A stretch of 64,000 nt of DNA. It comes from Micromonospora arborensis (GTDB taxonomy: Bacteria > Actinomycetota > Actinomycetes > Mycobacteriales > Micromonosporaceae). Positions within the stretch are counted from its first letter, which is position 1. Each line of letters opens with the position of its first letter. The DNA is taken from NCBI RefSeq assembly GCF_003205615.1, contig NZ_PYBV01000017.1:79996-143995 (forward strand). Reading direction: 5' to 3'. Under the pieces are notes generated by a model. It was not told where the DNA came from, did not search any database, and saw nothing but the letters and a program-made list of their open reading frames with translations. Shown here one piece after another: positions 1-8,090 of the stretch. A program made the translations under genes and the position numbers.

Positions 1-1065
1 GGTCAGGGTCACGTCGCGCAGCGCGGTGGTCCGCTCGTACGCCACGGTCACCCCCTCGAACCGGATCTCACCTCGCGCGTCCGGCGTGGCGGCGCCCTCG
101 GCGGCGCGGGGCGCCACGGGCGCGGCCGAGACGGTCAGCGCCTCGTCCAGCGCGGCGAGCCCCTCCATGCTGGCGTGGAAGCGGCTGCCGGCGGACCGCA
201 GCGGCAGGTACGCCTCCGGGGTGAGCAGCAGCACCAGCAGCGCGGTCTGCAGGGCCAGCCCGCCGCCGAGCAACCGGATGCCGACCGGCACCGCGACCAG
301 CGCCACCGAGAGGGTGGCGACCAGCTCCAGCACCAGCGCGGAGAGGAACGCGATCCGCAGCGTCTTCATGGTGGCGACCCGGTGCCCGTCGGCCATCCGG
401 CGCACCACGTCGGTCTGCGCCCGGGCCCGCCCGAACGCGCGCAGCGTGGGCAGCCCGGCGACCATGTCGAGGAAGTGGCCGCCGAGCAGTGCGAGCCGGC
501 GCCACTGCCGTTCGGTGGCGGCCTGCGCCTGCCAGCCGAGCAGTGCGCCGAAGACCGGGATCAGCGGCAGGGTCAGCGCGATGATCACCGCCGAACTCCA
601 GTCGGCGAAGACGACCCGGGCCAGCACTGCCAGCGGCACCGTCACGCTGAGCACCAGCTGGGGAAGGTATCCGGTGAAGTACGCGTCCAGCGCGTCCAAC
701 CCGCGCCCGGCCAGGGTGGCGAGCTGACCGGCGCGCTGCCCGGCCACCCAGCCGGGCCCGTGTCGGCCCACCGCGCCGAGCAGGTCGGCGCGCAGCGTGG
801 CCTTGACCGTGGCGGCGACCCGTGCCGAGACGGTGCCCTGTGCCCAGACCAGCGCGGAACGGGCGGCGACGGCGACCACGAAGCCGGCCAGCGCCGGTCG
901 ATCCAGCCGGCCGTCGACGGCGGTGGCCAGCACCGCCGCGAGCGCGGTGGCCTGCGCCACGATCAACCCGGCGGCGAGCACACCCAGCAGCGCGAGCACG
1001 GCAAGATCGCGTCGGGCCGCGGGGACCCGGCGCAGCAGACGCGGGTCGAACGGACGGCGGTTCAC
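1..1065 (-). CDS. cydD: CydD-type ABC transporter, partial (N-terminal 355 residues)
   Basis: The frame reads from a GTG at 1065, whose last bases overlap the cydB stop (GTGA), off the left edge without a stop. It begins VNRRPFDPRLLRRVPAARRD and continues through alanine/leucine-rich membrane segments of an ABC exporter transmembrane domain. The last ~20 residues (IRFEGVTVAYERTTALRDVT) are the first strands of an ABC ATPase domain. CydD, with CydC, exports cysteine/glutathione-type thiols and is needed for cytochrome bd assembly; the position directly after cydAB supports this. Whether the complete protein is CydD alone or a CydDC fusion cannot be seen here. Confidence 0.88.
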   Translation of the reverse strand, partial: MNRRPFDPRLLRRVPAARRDLAVLALLGVLAAGLIVAQATALAAVLATAVDGRLDRPALAGFVVAVAARSALVWAQGTVSARVAATVKATLRADLLGAVGRHGPGWVAGQRAGQLATLAGRGLDALDAYFTGYLPQLVLSVTVPLAVLARVVFADWSSAVIIALTLPLIPVFGALLGWQAQAATERQWRRLALLGGHFLDMVAGLPTLRAFGRARAQTDVVRRMADGHRVATMKTLRIAFLSALVLELVATLSVALVAVPVGIRLLGGGLALQTALLVLLLTPEAYLPLRSAGSRFHASMEGLAALDEALTVSAAPVAPRAAEGAATPDARGEIRFEGVTVAYERTTALRDVTLT

Positions 1066-2069
1066 CAGTACACCGGTGCCCTACCGTCGGTCCGTCCTCG
1101 GAAAACCCACCAGCACATCGCCTGGAAGCCTAGTAGGGCCGGAAGCAGCGGCAGCGCCACCCAGCCGAGCAGCCGCAGGGTCGGTGCGCTGGCGGCGGCG
1201 TCGGCCACCGTCAGCGAGGCGCCCGGGTCGGTCGTGGACACCAGCACGTAGGGCCAGAGGGCCGCGCCGACCAACCCCACCGGCAGCGCCAGGGCCGCGC
1301 CGGTGGCGACCAGGGCCCACCCCGGCCGCCGCCGCGCCAGCGCCGCGCGGGCCGCCAGCAGCGCCGCCACCAGGAGCACCGGCAGGAGTACGGCCACCGC
1401 TGGCCGCTGGACCGCGTCGCGTACCCGGGAGGAGAGCAGGCCCACGACGGTGGCCAGCGCGACCGCGGTGAGTGCCACCGGCACCAGCCGGCGGGCCGTG
1501 CGGCCGACCACAGCGGCGTCGGCGCTCGGCAGTCGCAGGGTGAGGAAGGTCGCACCGTGCACCGCGACCACGGCCACCAGGGCCAGCCCGACGGCTGCCG
1601 CGAAGGGCGTGACCAGGTGCGACACCCCGGCGACGTGCCCGTCGGCCTGGCGGGGCACACCCTGCAACAGTGCGGCGAGCAGCACACCCCAGCCCAGCGC
1701 GGCGAGGGCGCTGCCGATCATCACGACGCGGTCCCAGCGGGCGCGGACCCGTTCGTCGGTGGACCGGCTGCGCAGTTGCACCCCGGCGGTGACCAGAACG
1801 ACGCCGGCCAGGGCACCGGCGACGGCCGGATAGCAGCCGGCCAGCAACTCGCCCTCCAGCAGCGGGAACGCGCCGAAGAGGATGCCGACGGCAGCCACCA
1901 GCCAGACCTCGTTGCCGAGGAAGAACGGGCCGAGCGCGGTGAGCGCGGCCCGCCGCTCGGCCGCGCCACCGCCGCGCGCGAGCAGCAGCCCGACGCCGTA
2001 GTCGTAGCCGGCGAGCACCAGGTAGCAGGCGTTGAAGAGGCCGAGCAGGACATACCAGGCGAGGTCCAC
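1062..2069 (-). CDS. cydB: cytochrome bd oxidase subunit II
   Basis: 335 residues, close to the usual length of CydB. The start MDLAWYVLLGLFNACYLVLAGYD is typical of the family, and the body is a run of about eight to nine hydrophobic helices with few charged loops. CydB is the structural partner of CydA in the quinol-oxidising, oxygen-reducing bd complex of the cytoplasmic membrane. The gene starts 18 bp after the cydA stop and its stop overlaps the cydD start, so A, B and D are one translationally coupled operon. Confidence 0.93.
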   Translation of the reverse strand: MDLAWYVLLGLFNACYLVLAGYDYGVGLLLARGGGAAERRAALTALGPFFLGNEVWLVAAVGILFGAFPLLEGELLAGCYPAVAGALAGVVLVTAGVQLRSRSTDERVRARWDRVVMIGSALAALGWGVLLAALLQGVPRQADGHVAGVSHLVTPFAAAVGLALVAVVAVHGATFLTLRLPSADAAVVGRTARRLVPVALTAVALATVVGLLSSRVRDAVQRPAVAVLLPVLLVAALLAARAALARRRPGWALVATGAALALPVGLVGAALWPYVLVSTTDPGASLTVADAAASAPTLRLLGWVALPLLPALLGFQAMCWWVFRGRTDGRAPVYW

Positions 2070-2087
2070 GGTCTTCTCCTCAGATCC

Positions 2088-3341
2088 TCAGACGAGGGCG
2101 GGCTCGGGGTGGGCCGGCTCACCGGGCGGCGCAGGTGGGCGGCCGAGCGGCGGGTCGGCCGCGCCGCGCGCCGCGTGCCGGGCGAGCAGCACCCAGTTGG
2201 TGACGGCGAGGGTGCCCAGCAGCAGGCTGAAGCCGATCAGCGAGGTGAGCATCACGGGTGCGCCGACCGGGGAGACCGCCTGCTCGGTGGAGAGCAGCCC
2301 GTACGCCACCCAGGGTTGACGGCCGACCTCCCGTGCGATCCAGCCGAGGATCACCGCGACGAACGGCAGCGGCAGGGCCAGCAGGGTCAGCCAGAGCGGA
2401 AAGCGCAGCCGGATGATCCAGTCCCGGAAGAGCAGGGGCAGCAGCAGCCAGACGCAGCCCAGGGTGAAGCCGGTCAAAATCATGAAGCCCAGCCCGACGC
2501 TGGCCAGCACCGGTGGGGTGTAGTCGCCGGGGCCGAACCGGGCGGTCCACTCGGCGATCAGCGCCTGGGCCTCCGGGCTCTGGCCGCCGAACTTGGTCGG
2601 CTGCACCCCGCCGACCGGGCCGAACTGGGCGAAGCCGAAGCCCTGCACCAGGCTGATCGCCAGCGCCGACGTGACCAGGCCGATCCGCAGCGAGGTGCGG
2701 AAGAGCGCGAAGTCGGTGGTCCGCCGGATCAGGTGCCAGGCGCTGACCGCCGCCATCACCATCCCGCCGACCAGCAACGCGGCCGAGACCACGTGCCCGA
2801 ACGCCATGCCGAGGCTGGGGTTGGTGAGCAGCGCGCCGAAGTCGGTGAGGTGGGCGATCCCGTCGCGGACCTCGTATCCGACCGGGTTCTGCAGCCAGGA
2901 GTTGGCCACCATGATCCAGAACGCCGACGCGTACGCGGTGATCGCCACACCCCAGAGCAGCGCGAGGTGGACACCCTTGCGGAGGCGATGCCAGCCGAAG
3001 ATCCACATCCCGAGGAACGTGGATTCGAGGAAGAACGCCACAAGCGTCTCGATGGCCAGAGGTGCGCCGAAGACGTTGCCGACGTAGCGCGACAGGCCAC
3101 TCCAGTTCAGCCCGAACTGGAACTCCATCACGATGCCGGTGGCGATGCCGAGCACGTAGTTGATGACGTACAACTGGCCCCAGTACCGGGTGAGTCGCTC
3201 CCACTTCGGGTTGCCGGTGAGCACCCCGGCGGTCTGCATCCCGACCAGCAGGGTGACCAGCCCGAGCGTGACGACCACGAACAGGAAATGGATCGAGGTG
3301 GTGGTGGCGAACTGCAGGCGGGCGAGGAGCAGGGTGTCCAT
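2088..3341 (-). CDS. cydA: cytochrome bd oxidase subunit I, short and atypical Q-loop
   Basis: 417 residues, shorter than the ~450-520 usual for canonical CydA. Canonical features present: His18 (haem b595 ligand type), Glu99 and Glu107 in the PLAIETLVAFFLES stretch, His183, and GRQPW at 340-344. The quinol loop is unusual: QPTK (247-250) keeps the Lys of the normal QPMK motif, but the acidic residue that normally follows within six residues is absent. The FRxM motif that supplies the haem b558 Met before VGLGF reads VLAS (278-281). The start is supported by GGAGGG six bases upstream. First gene of the cydABD operon; the upstream region is full of CTAC/GTAG half-sites. Confidence 0.9.
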   Translation of the reverse strand: MDTLLLARLQFATTTSIHFLFVVVTLGLVTLLVGMQTAGVLTGNPKWERLTRYWGQLYVINYVLGIATGIVMEFQFGLNWSGLSRYVGNVFGAPLAIETLVAFFLESTFLGMWIFGWHRLRKGVHLALLWGVAITAYASAFWIMVANSWLQNPVGYEVRDGIAHLTDFGALLTNPSLGMAFGHVVSAALLVGGMVMAAVSAWHLIRRTTDFALFRTSLRIGLVTSALAISLVQGFGFAQFGPVGGVQPTKFGGQSPEAQALIAEWTARFGPGDYTPPVLASVGLGFMILTGFTLGCVWLLLPLLFRDWIIRLRFPLWLTLLALPLPFVAVILGWIAREVGRQPWVAYGLLSTEQAVSPVGAPVMLTSLIGFSLLLGTLAVTNWVLLARHAARGAADPPLGRPPAPPGEPAHPEPALV

Positions 3342-3350
3342 GGCCGGCCC

Positions 3351-3455
3351 TCCGTAGTGTTGGCTGCCTTGTCGTAGCCACCCTACACGTAGCTTGGCTA
3401 CATGTCGGTCTACTACGTCCTGTCGTAGGAAACTCTACTACGTAACGTAGTACGT
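3351..3455 (-). promoter_or_regulatory. cydA upstream region with BlaI-type operators
   Basis: About 100 bp upstream of cydA contain nine CTAC or GTAG tetramers (at 3354, 3374, 3383, 3389, 3398, 3413, 3425, 3438 and 3447), where fewer than one would be expected. The best element, 3436-3452, is a perfect 8-1-8 palindrome, TACTACGTAACGTAGTA. A second inverted repeat pairs GTAGCCA at 3374-3380 with TGGCTAC at 3395-3401. The CTAC-N5-GTAG core is identical in spacing to that before blaI (5123-5135). Control by the neighbouring BlaI is inferred from this match. Confidence 0.65.
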
Positions 3456-3699
3456 GTGGGCGGGCTGGGGGAGATCGCGCTCGATCGTGGATGTAGTGGC
3501 CTCGTGGCCGCGGGATGCCCCTCGATCCTGGATCGAGTGCGATCTTGCAGTCGCGTGCGGGCGTGCGGGCGTGCGCTGTGGGGGAGGGTCAGCGTGCGGG
3601 CGTGCGGAGGCGGGCGTGCGGTGTGGTGGGCGGGCCGGCGTGGGCCGGCTGCGCTCCGCTCCGCTCCGCTCAGCTCAGCTCAGCTCAGCTCCGCTCAGC
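3454..3699. repeat. low-complexity gap with GCTCM pentamer array
   Basis: No gene seen between the cydA operators and the 3' end of the M56 gene. 3550-3640 is rich in GCGTGCGG-type words. From 3653 to 3707 there are eleven uninterrupted copies of a pentamer, GCTCC or GCTCA. The last copies contain the stop codon of the M56 peptidase gene (3700-3702), so copy-number slippage could alter its 3' end. Confidence 0.75.
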
Positions 3700-4605
3700 T
3701 CAGCTCAGGAACAGGGTGACGGGCAGGGCGACAAGCATGGTGGCGACTGCGAGGGCGGTGGCACCGAGCACCCGGGGCGGCCGGTCGCTGACCATCAGAC
3801 GCTGCATCCGTACGTCGAGATCGCGGTCGCCCATGCCCAACGCGCCCGCCGGGGTGACCCGGTGGCCGGCGGCGGCGAACCGGCGCAGCGCTCCCGCCAG
3901 CGGTGCATCCGCGTGCAGCTCACGGGCCTTGTCGTCGGCGCGCATCTCGACGAGCAGGGCGACCCGCTCGTGCGCGTCGCGCACCCAGGCGAACCAGGGC
4001 AGCGCGCGGCACAGCGCGGTGAACGGCAGCAACACCAGGTCGTGGCGCTCGTGGGCGTGCGCGCGCTCGTGGCTCAGCACCGCGGCCAGCTCGGCCCGAT
4101 CCAGCAGACTCAGCGTGCCGGCGCTGACGACCACCTGCGGCTTCACCCCCGGCAGGCAGTACGCGGCGGCACTCGGATGGTCCAACACCAGGGCGCCGGG
4201 TGCGGCCGGGTCGTCCCGGGCGACCAGGGAGAGCAGGTCCCGGTGCCGACGCTGGGCGCGTACGGTGCCGTGGATGCTGCGTACGGTCGTGGTGACCAGC
4301 ACCGCCCCGATGCCGAAGCCCACCCCGACACCGGCAAGGTGGAAGGTGCTCAGCCCGACCGGCAGCGGGCCGTGGCCGAGGTCGTTGGCCAGGGCGAGCA
4401 GTGCGCTCCCGGTCGGCAGGTCGTACGTGCTCAACCCGAGCGCCATCGGCAGGCCCATCGCGGAGAGGCCCAGCGCCAACCCGACGGCCTGCCAGCAGAT
4501 GATCGCCACCCGGGGGCTGCGCCACGTCCAGGTGGAGCGCGCCAGCACCTGAGCCGTCAGATAGCAGGCCAGCATGGTGGCGGCGAAGTGCACGGCGTAG
4601 GCCAT
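3700..4605 (-). CDS. M56-family (BlaR1-like) membrane zinc peptidase
   Basis: 301 residues with about four membrane segments: N-terminal HFAATMLACYLTAQVLA, a second at ~35-55, a third at ~85-110, and a C-terminal one. The zinc protease motif HERAH lies in AVLSHERAHAHERHD. There is no C-terminal penicillin-binding sensor domain, so this is the short BlaR-like type common in actinobacteria. Such proteins cleave or relieve the partner BlaI repressor after a membrane signal. It starts 10 bp after blaI, so the two are one operon. The signal is unknown. Confidence 0.85.
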   Translation of the reverse strand: MAYAVHFAATMLACYLTAQVLARSTWTWRSPRVAIICWQAVGLALGLSAMGLPMALGLSTYDLPTGSALLALANDLGHGPLPVGLSTFHLAGVGVGFGIGAVLVTTTVRSIHGTVRAQRRHRDLLSLVARDDPAAPGALVLDHPSAAAYCLPGVKPQVVVSAGTLSLLDRAELAAVLSHERAHAHERHDLVLLPFTALCRALPWFAWVRDAHERVALLVEMRADDKARELHADAPLAGALRRFAAAGHRVTPAGALGMGDRDLDVRMQRLMVSDRPPRVLGATALAVATMLVALPVTLFLS

Positions 4606-4615
4606 GGCGCGGGCC

Positions 4616-5113
4616 CTACCGCTCCGCTGCCTCGCCGGCAGGTCGCCGGCCCGCCAGCTGGTCCACCCGGTCGGTCATCTCAGCGCCCGGCCCGGCTCGG
4701 CCAGATCCGACGGCGCCCGTGCCACCGGCGGTGGCGCCCGGCCCGGTCAGGCCGGCTTCGCTCCCCAGGGCCGCCCGCAGCACCTCAGCCTCGGTGCCGG
4801 TGACCGAACGGGCGAAGCGCACCAGTGCGGCGTCCCGACTGCCGCCCAGGTCGAGGGCGTCGAGCATGAGTTGGGCGATGTGCGCCTCGCGGCTGGCGGC
4901 CGGTCGGTACCGCCAGGCCCGCCCCTCCCGCTCCCGCTGCACCATGCCCTTGCCGGCGAGCCGGTCCAGCACGGTCATCACCGTGGTGTACGCCAACTCG
5001 CGGCCGTCGAGCGCGTCGGCCACCTCGCGCACGGTCACACCATCCGACGTGCCGGGGACCACGTCCCACAACACGTCCATCACCGCACGCTCAAGATCGC
5101 CCAACCGAGTCAC
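4616..5113 (-). CDS. blaI: BlaI/MecI/CopY-family transcriptional repressor
   Basis: 165 residues. The first ~80 form the winged helix: GDLERAVMDVLW, then TVREVADAL and YTTVMTVLDRLAGKGMVQRE. A short dimerisation region follows, then a Gly/Ala-rich tail. The family represses its own operon and targets through TAC/GTA palindromes until the M56 partner cuts it. The operon is blaI then the M56 gene. The palindrome at 5121-5137 lies 8 bp before its start, as expected for autorepression. In M. tuberculosis the homologue is known to act on respiration genes as well as its own. Confidence 0.9.
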   Translation of the reverse strand: MTRLGDLERAVMDVLWDVVPGTSDGVTVREVADALDGRELAYTTVMTVLDRLAGKGMVQREREGRAWRYRPAASREAHIAQLMLDALDLGGSRDAALVRFARSVTGTEAEVLRAALGSEAGLTGPGATAGGTGAVGSGRAGPGAEMTDRVDQLAGRRPAGEAAER

Positions 5114-5120
5114 GCCTCAA

Positions 5121-5137
5121 TCCTACCCCCGGTAGTA
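5121..5137 (-). promoter_or_regulatory. blaI autoregulatory operator
   Basis: TCCTACCCCCGGTAGTA is a 7-3-7 inverted repeat with one mismatch, carrying CTAC-N5-GTAG. Architecture and spacing match the perfect palindrome upstream of cydA. It sits just upstream of the blaI start, where binding would block the promoter. Confidence 0.65.
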
Positions 5138-5148
5138 GACCCCTTCGG

Positions 5149-5272
5149 GGGCGCTCCCACCCGTCCCCCGGCGCTCCTACCCGTCCCGCCGGGCGCTCCC
5201 GCCCGTCCCCCCGCGCTCCTACCCGTCCCGCCGGGCGCTCCCGCCCGTCCCGCCGGGCGCTCCCGCCCGTCT
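5149..5272. repeat. tandem ~20-bp repeats, CGCTCCYRCCCGTC type
   Basis: About six imperfect copies of GCGCTCCCGCCCGTCCCGCC, with C/T and C/A variants. No supported coding frame. This is the first part of a gene-free stretch running from 5114 to 5836. Confidence 0.75.
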
Positions 5273-5300
5273 GCGCCCCGCCCGCTCCCCGCCCAGCGGA

Positions 5301-5355
5301 GATCATCAGGTTGACCGACCCCGGAGAGATCAGATCCCCCACCAACCTCATGATC
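5301..5355. repeat. intergenic palindrome, GATCATGAGGTTG type
   Basis: GATCATCAGGTTG (5301-5313) pairs with CAACCTCATGATC (5343-5355), 12 of 13 bases. The core is the same GATCATGAGGTT as in the perfect palindrome at 37098-37158, so both belong to one dispersed element type. Confidence 0.6.
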
Positions 5356-5480
5356 ACCGCCGCTCGCCCGAATGGTCACCGTCGTTGGCCCGACCACCAG
5401 CCAAGATCCACACAAGACCGGCGATGTTGCTGCATCAGGAACGCCGGAAGCAGCAACATCGCCGAAGTCGTGAAGATCTT

Positions 5481-5640
5481 GCACCGCACGAGCCGCCGCA
5501 GCACCGCACGAGCCGCCGCAGCACCGCACGAGCCGCCGCAGCGCCGGAGCGCGCCGCAGCGCCGGAGCGCGCCGCAGCGCCGGAGCGCGCCGCAGGGCCG
5601 GAGCGCGCCGCAGGGCCGGAGCGCGCCGCAGGGCCGCAGC
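5481..5640. repeat. two abutting tandem arrays, 3 x 20 bp then 5 x 18 bp
   Basis: 5481-5540 holds three identical 20-mers (GCACCGCACGAGCCGCCGCA). 5541-5630 holds five 18-mers (GCGCCGGAGCGCGCCGCA, the last two beginning GGG), followed by a partial copy. The units share the ending GCCGCA. Multiples of 18 keep frames open on both strands, but no start signal or recognisable protein supports translation. Confidence 0.8.
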
Positions 5641-5734
5641 GCAACGTGGCGGCCCACCAAAACCCCGCTGACCGTCAACCCAACCCGAGGCAGAACCCGC
5701 AAGCTGACCCACCCGACGGGCCGCGCCCACGTCA

Positions 5735-5809
5735 GGTTTTCCGGGGGAGCCCGCCCACGCAGGGATCAAGCCTGACCGCCCGGAGTGGGCGGGCTCCCCC
5801 CGGAAAACC
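5735..5809. repeat. long near-perfect inverted repeat downstream of the short ALDH gene
   Basis: The arm 5735-5758 pairs with 5785-5809 over 24 of 25 bases (one extra G in the right arm), with a 26-nt loop. It lies 28 bp beyond the stop of the minus-strand aldehyde dehydrogenase gene, so it may end that transcript. The loop is long for an intrinsic terminator, and a REP-like element is equally possible. Confidence 0.65.
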
Positions 5810-5836
5810 AGAGACCCAAAGGCCGAGGACCGACGA

Positions 5837-6661
5837 TCACACCCCCTTCGGGTGCCACACCGTCTTCGTCTCCAACAGGGCGGTCATCCGGGCCAGGCCC
5901 GGGTCGGCGAACCAGTCGTGATCGGCCGAGGCCGGTCGGAGTACCCGCTTGAGGTTCTCCGCGGCCTTGACCTCCAGGTCGGTGGCGAGCGCGGTGTCGA
6001 TCACCCCGGTCAGGTCGATGGCGTTGACGTCCATGTGCGCCGCCAGCGCCGGAACGGTCTCGGTGATCGCGCCGGTGAGGATGTTGACCACCCCGCCGGG
6101 CAGGTCGGAGGTGGCCAGCACCTCGGCCAGCGTCACCGCCGCCAGGGGCTCCGAGGGCGACGCCGCCACCACCACCGTGTTGCCGGTGACGATCGCCGGG
6201 GCGATCACGCTGACCAGGCCGAGCAGCGCCGGGCGTTCCGGGGCGACCACCGCGATCACGCCGGTCGGCTCGGGCGCGGAGATGTTGAAGTACGGGCCGG
6301 CGACCGGGTTGGCGCCGCCGTACACCTGGGCGAGCTTGTCGGCCCAGCCGGCGTACCAGACCCAGCGGTCCACCGCGGCGTCCACCTCGTCGCCGGGTAC
6401 GCCCAGGGCGACGAACTGCGCGCGGCGGCCCTCCAGCATCTCGGCGGCCCGGTAGAGGATCTGACCTCGGTTGTACGCGGTCGCCCCGGCCCAGCCCTTG
6501 ACGGCGGCGCGGGCGGCGACCACCGCGTCCCGGGCGTCCTTGCGGGAGGCCAGTGACACATTCGAGGACTGCACGAGATACGACCGTCCCGACTCGCTGC
6601 GCGGGAACTTCCCGCCGATGAAGAGCTTGTACGTCTTGCGTACCGCGACCCGCTCAGACAT
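5837..6661 (-). CDS. aldehyde dehydrogenase-like half protein without catalytic Cys
   Basis: 274 residues against ~480 for a full aldehyde dehydrogenase. It matches only the N-terminal NAD-binding half: YKLFIGGKFPRSESGRSY, the PEPTGVIAVVAPE segment, and the TGNTVVVAASPSEP and LPGGVVNILTG stretches. The catalytic Cys region and the second half are absent, so it is unlikely to be a dehydrogenase alone. It overlaps the end of the full ALDH gene by 8 bp, and its own C-terminus is intact rather than frameshifted. The pair resembles ALDH16, which carries a degenerate second ALDH domain in the same chain. A structural or regulatory role for the partner is inferred. Confidence 0.8.
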   Translation of the reverse strand: MSERVAVRKTYKLFIGGKFPRSESGRSYLVQSSNVSLASRKDARDAVVAARAAVKGWAGATAYNRGQILYRAAEMLEGRRAQFVALGVPGDEVDAAVDRWVWYAGWADKLAQVYGGANPVAGPYFNISAPEPTGVIAVVAPERPALLGLVSVIAPAIVTGNTVVVAASPSEPLAAVTLAEVLATSDLPGGVVNILTGAITETVPALAAHMDVNAIDLTGVIDTALATDLEVKAAENLKRVLRPASADHDWFADPGLARMTALLETKTVWHPKGV

Positions 6662-8084
6662 TGAGGTACGCCTCCAGCCCGTGCCGGCCGCCCTCGCGAC
6701 CGTAGCCCGACTCCTTGTAGCCGCCGAACGGCGAGGTGGGGTCGAACTTGTTGAACGTGTTGGCCCAGACGACGCCGGCGCGCAGCCGGTCGGCCATCCA
6801 CAGGATCCGGGATCCCTTGTCGGTCCAGATGCCGGCGGACAGCCCGTACGGCGTGTTGTTGGCCTTCTCGACGGCCTCTGCCGGGGTGCGGAAGGTGAGC
6901 ACCGACAGCACCGGGCCGAAGATCTCCTCGCGGGCGATGCGGTGGGCCTGGGTGACGCCGGTGAAGATGGTCGGCGCGAACCAGAAGCCCCGGTCGGGCA
7001 GCTCGCACGGGGGCGACCAACGTTCGGCGCCCTCGGCCGAGCCGGCGTCGGACAGTTCGCGGATCCGCTCCAGTTGGGCTGCCGAGTTGATGGCGCCGAC
7101 GTCGGTGTTCTTGTCCAGCGGGTCGCCGACGCGGAGTTGGGCCATCCGCCGCTTCAGCGACTCCAGCACCCGGTCGGCCACGTTCTCCTGGACCAGCAGC
7201 CGGGAGCCGGCGCAGCAGACGTGCCCCTGGTTGAAGAAGATGCCGTTGACGATGCCCTCGACGGCCTGGTCGATGGGGGCGTCGTCGAAGACGATGTTGG
7301 CGGCCTTGCCGCCCAGCTCCAGGGTCAGCTTCTTGCGGGTGCCGGCGACGGATCGGGCGATGGCCCGGCCGACGTCGGTGGAGCCGGTGAAGGCCACCTT
7401 GTCCACGCCGGGGTGCTCGACCAGCGCGCGGCCGGTGTCGCCGGCGCCGGTGACGATGTTGACCACGCCGGGCGGCAGGTCGGCCTGTTGGCAGATCTCG
7501 GCGAAGAGCAGCGCGGTCAGCGAGGTGGTCTCCGCCGGCTTCAGCACCACCGTGTTGCCCGCCGCGAGGGCGGGGGCGATCTTCCAGGCGAGCATCAGCA
7601 GCGGGAAGTTCCACGGGATGACCTGCGCGGCCACGCCGATGGGCCGGGGATTCCCGCCGAACCCGGCGTGCTCCAGCTTGTCGGCCCAGCCCGCGTAGTA
7701 GAAGAAGTGCGCGGCGACCAGCGGCAGGTCGACGTCGCGGGACTCCCGGATCGGCTTGCCGTTGTCCAGGGATTCCAGGACGGCCAGCTCGCGGGAGCGC
7801 TCCTGGATGAGCCGGGCGATCCGGTACAGGTACTTCGCCCGGTCCCGGCCGGGCATCGGACCCCAGACCTTGTCGTACGCCTTCCGGGCGGCGCGCACCG
7901 CGCGTTCCACGTCTGACGCGCCGGCCTCGGCGATCTCGGCCAGCACCTCCTCCGAGGCGGGGTTGATCGACTTGAAGCTGTCACCGTCGGTCGGATCGAC
8001 GAACGCGCCGTCGATGAACAGCCCGTACGAGGGTTTGAGGTCCACCACCGAGCGGGACTCGGGGGCGGGGGCGTATTCGAACAT
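6654..8084 (-). CDS. NAD(P)-dependent aldehyde dehydrogenase
   Basis: 476 residues, full length. Visible motifs: PWNFPLLMLAWKIAPALAAG, KPAETTSLTALLFAE, FTGSTDVGRAI, LELGGKAANIVFDD (general base Glu), FNQGHVCCAGSRL (nucleophile Cys) and EEIFGPVLSVLTF. It oxidises an aldehyde to the acid. Because it begins 6 bp after deoC, the likely substrate is acetaldehyde released by deoxyribose-phosphate aldolase. It overlaps the following half-ALDH by 8 bp. Confidence 0.9.
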   Translation of the reverse strand: MFEYAPAPESRSVVDLKPSYGLFIDGAFVDPTDGDSFKSINPASEEVLAEIAEAGASDVERAVRAARKAYDKVWGPMPGRDRAKYLYRIARLIQERSRELAVLESLDNGKPIRESRDVDLPLVAAHFFYYAGWADKLEHAGFGGNPRPIGVAAQVIPWNFPLLMLAWKIAPALAAGNTVVLKPAETTSLTALLFAEICQQADLPPGVVNIVTGAGDTGRALVEHPGVDKVAFTGSTDVGRAIARSVAGTRKKLTLELGGKAANIVFDDAPIDQAVEGIVNGIFFNQGHVCCAGSRLLVQENVADRVLESLKRRMAQLRVGDPLDKNTDVGAINSAAQLERIRELSDAGSAEGAERWSPPCELPDRGFWFAPTIFTGVTQAHRIAREEIFGPVLSVLTFRTPAEAVEKANNTPYGLSAGIWTDKGSRILWMADRLRAGVVWANTFNKFDPTSPFGGYKESGYGREGGRHGLEAYLNV

Positions 8085-8090
8085 CGGCTA

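Noticed and set aside
1557..3377. Long open + strand frame opposite cydAB
   Set aside because: Arises from high GC on the antisense strand; its product is Gln/Asp/Glu/Gly-rich with no family features, while the minus-strand genes are clear.
5481..5640. CRISPR array
   Set aside because: Units are directly abutting without spacers, and no cas genes are nearby.
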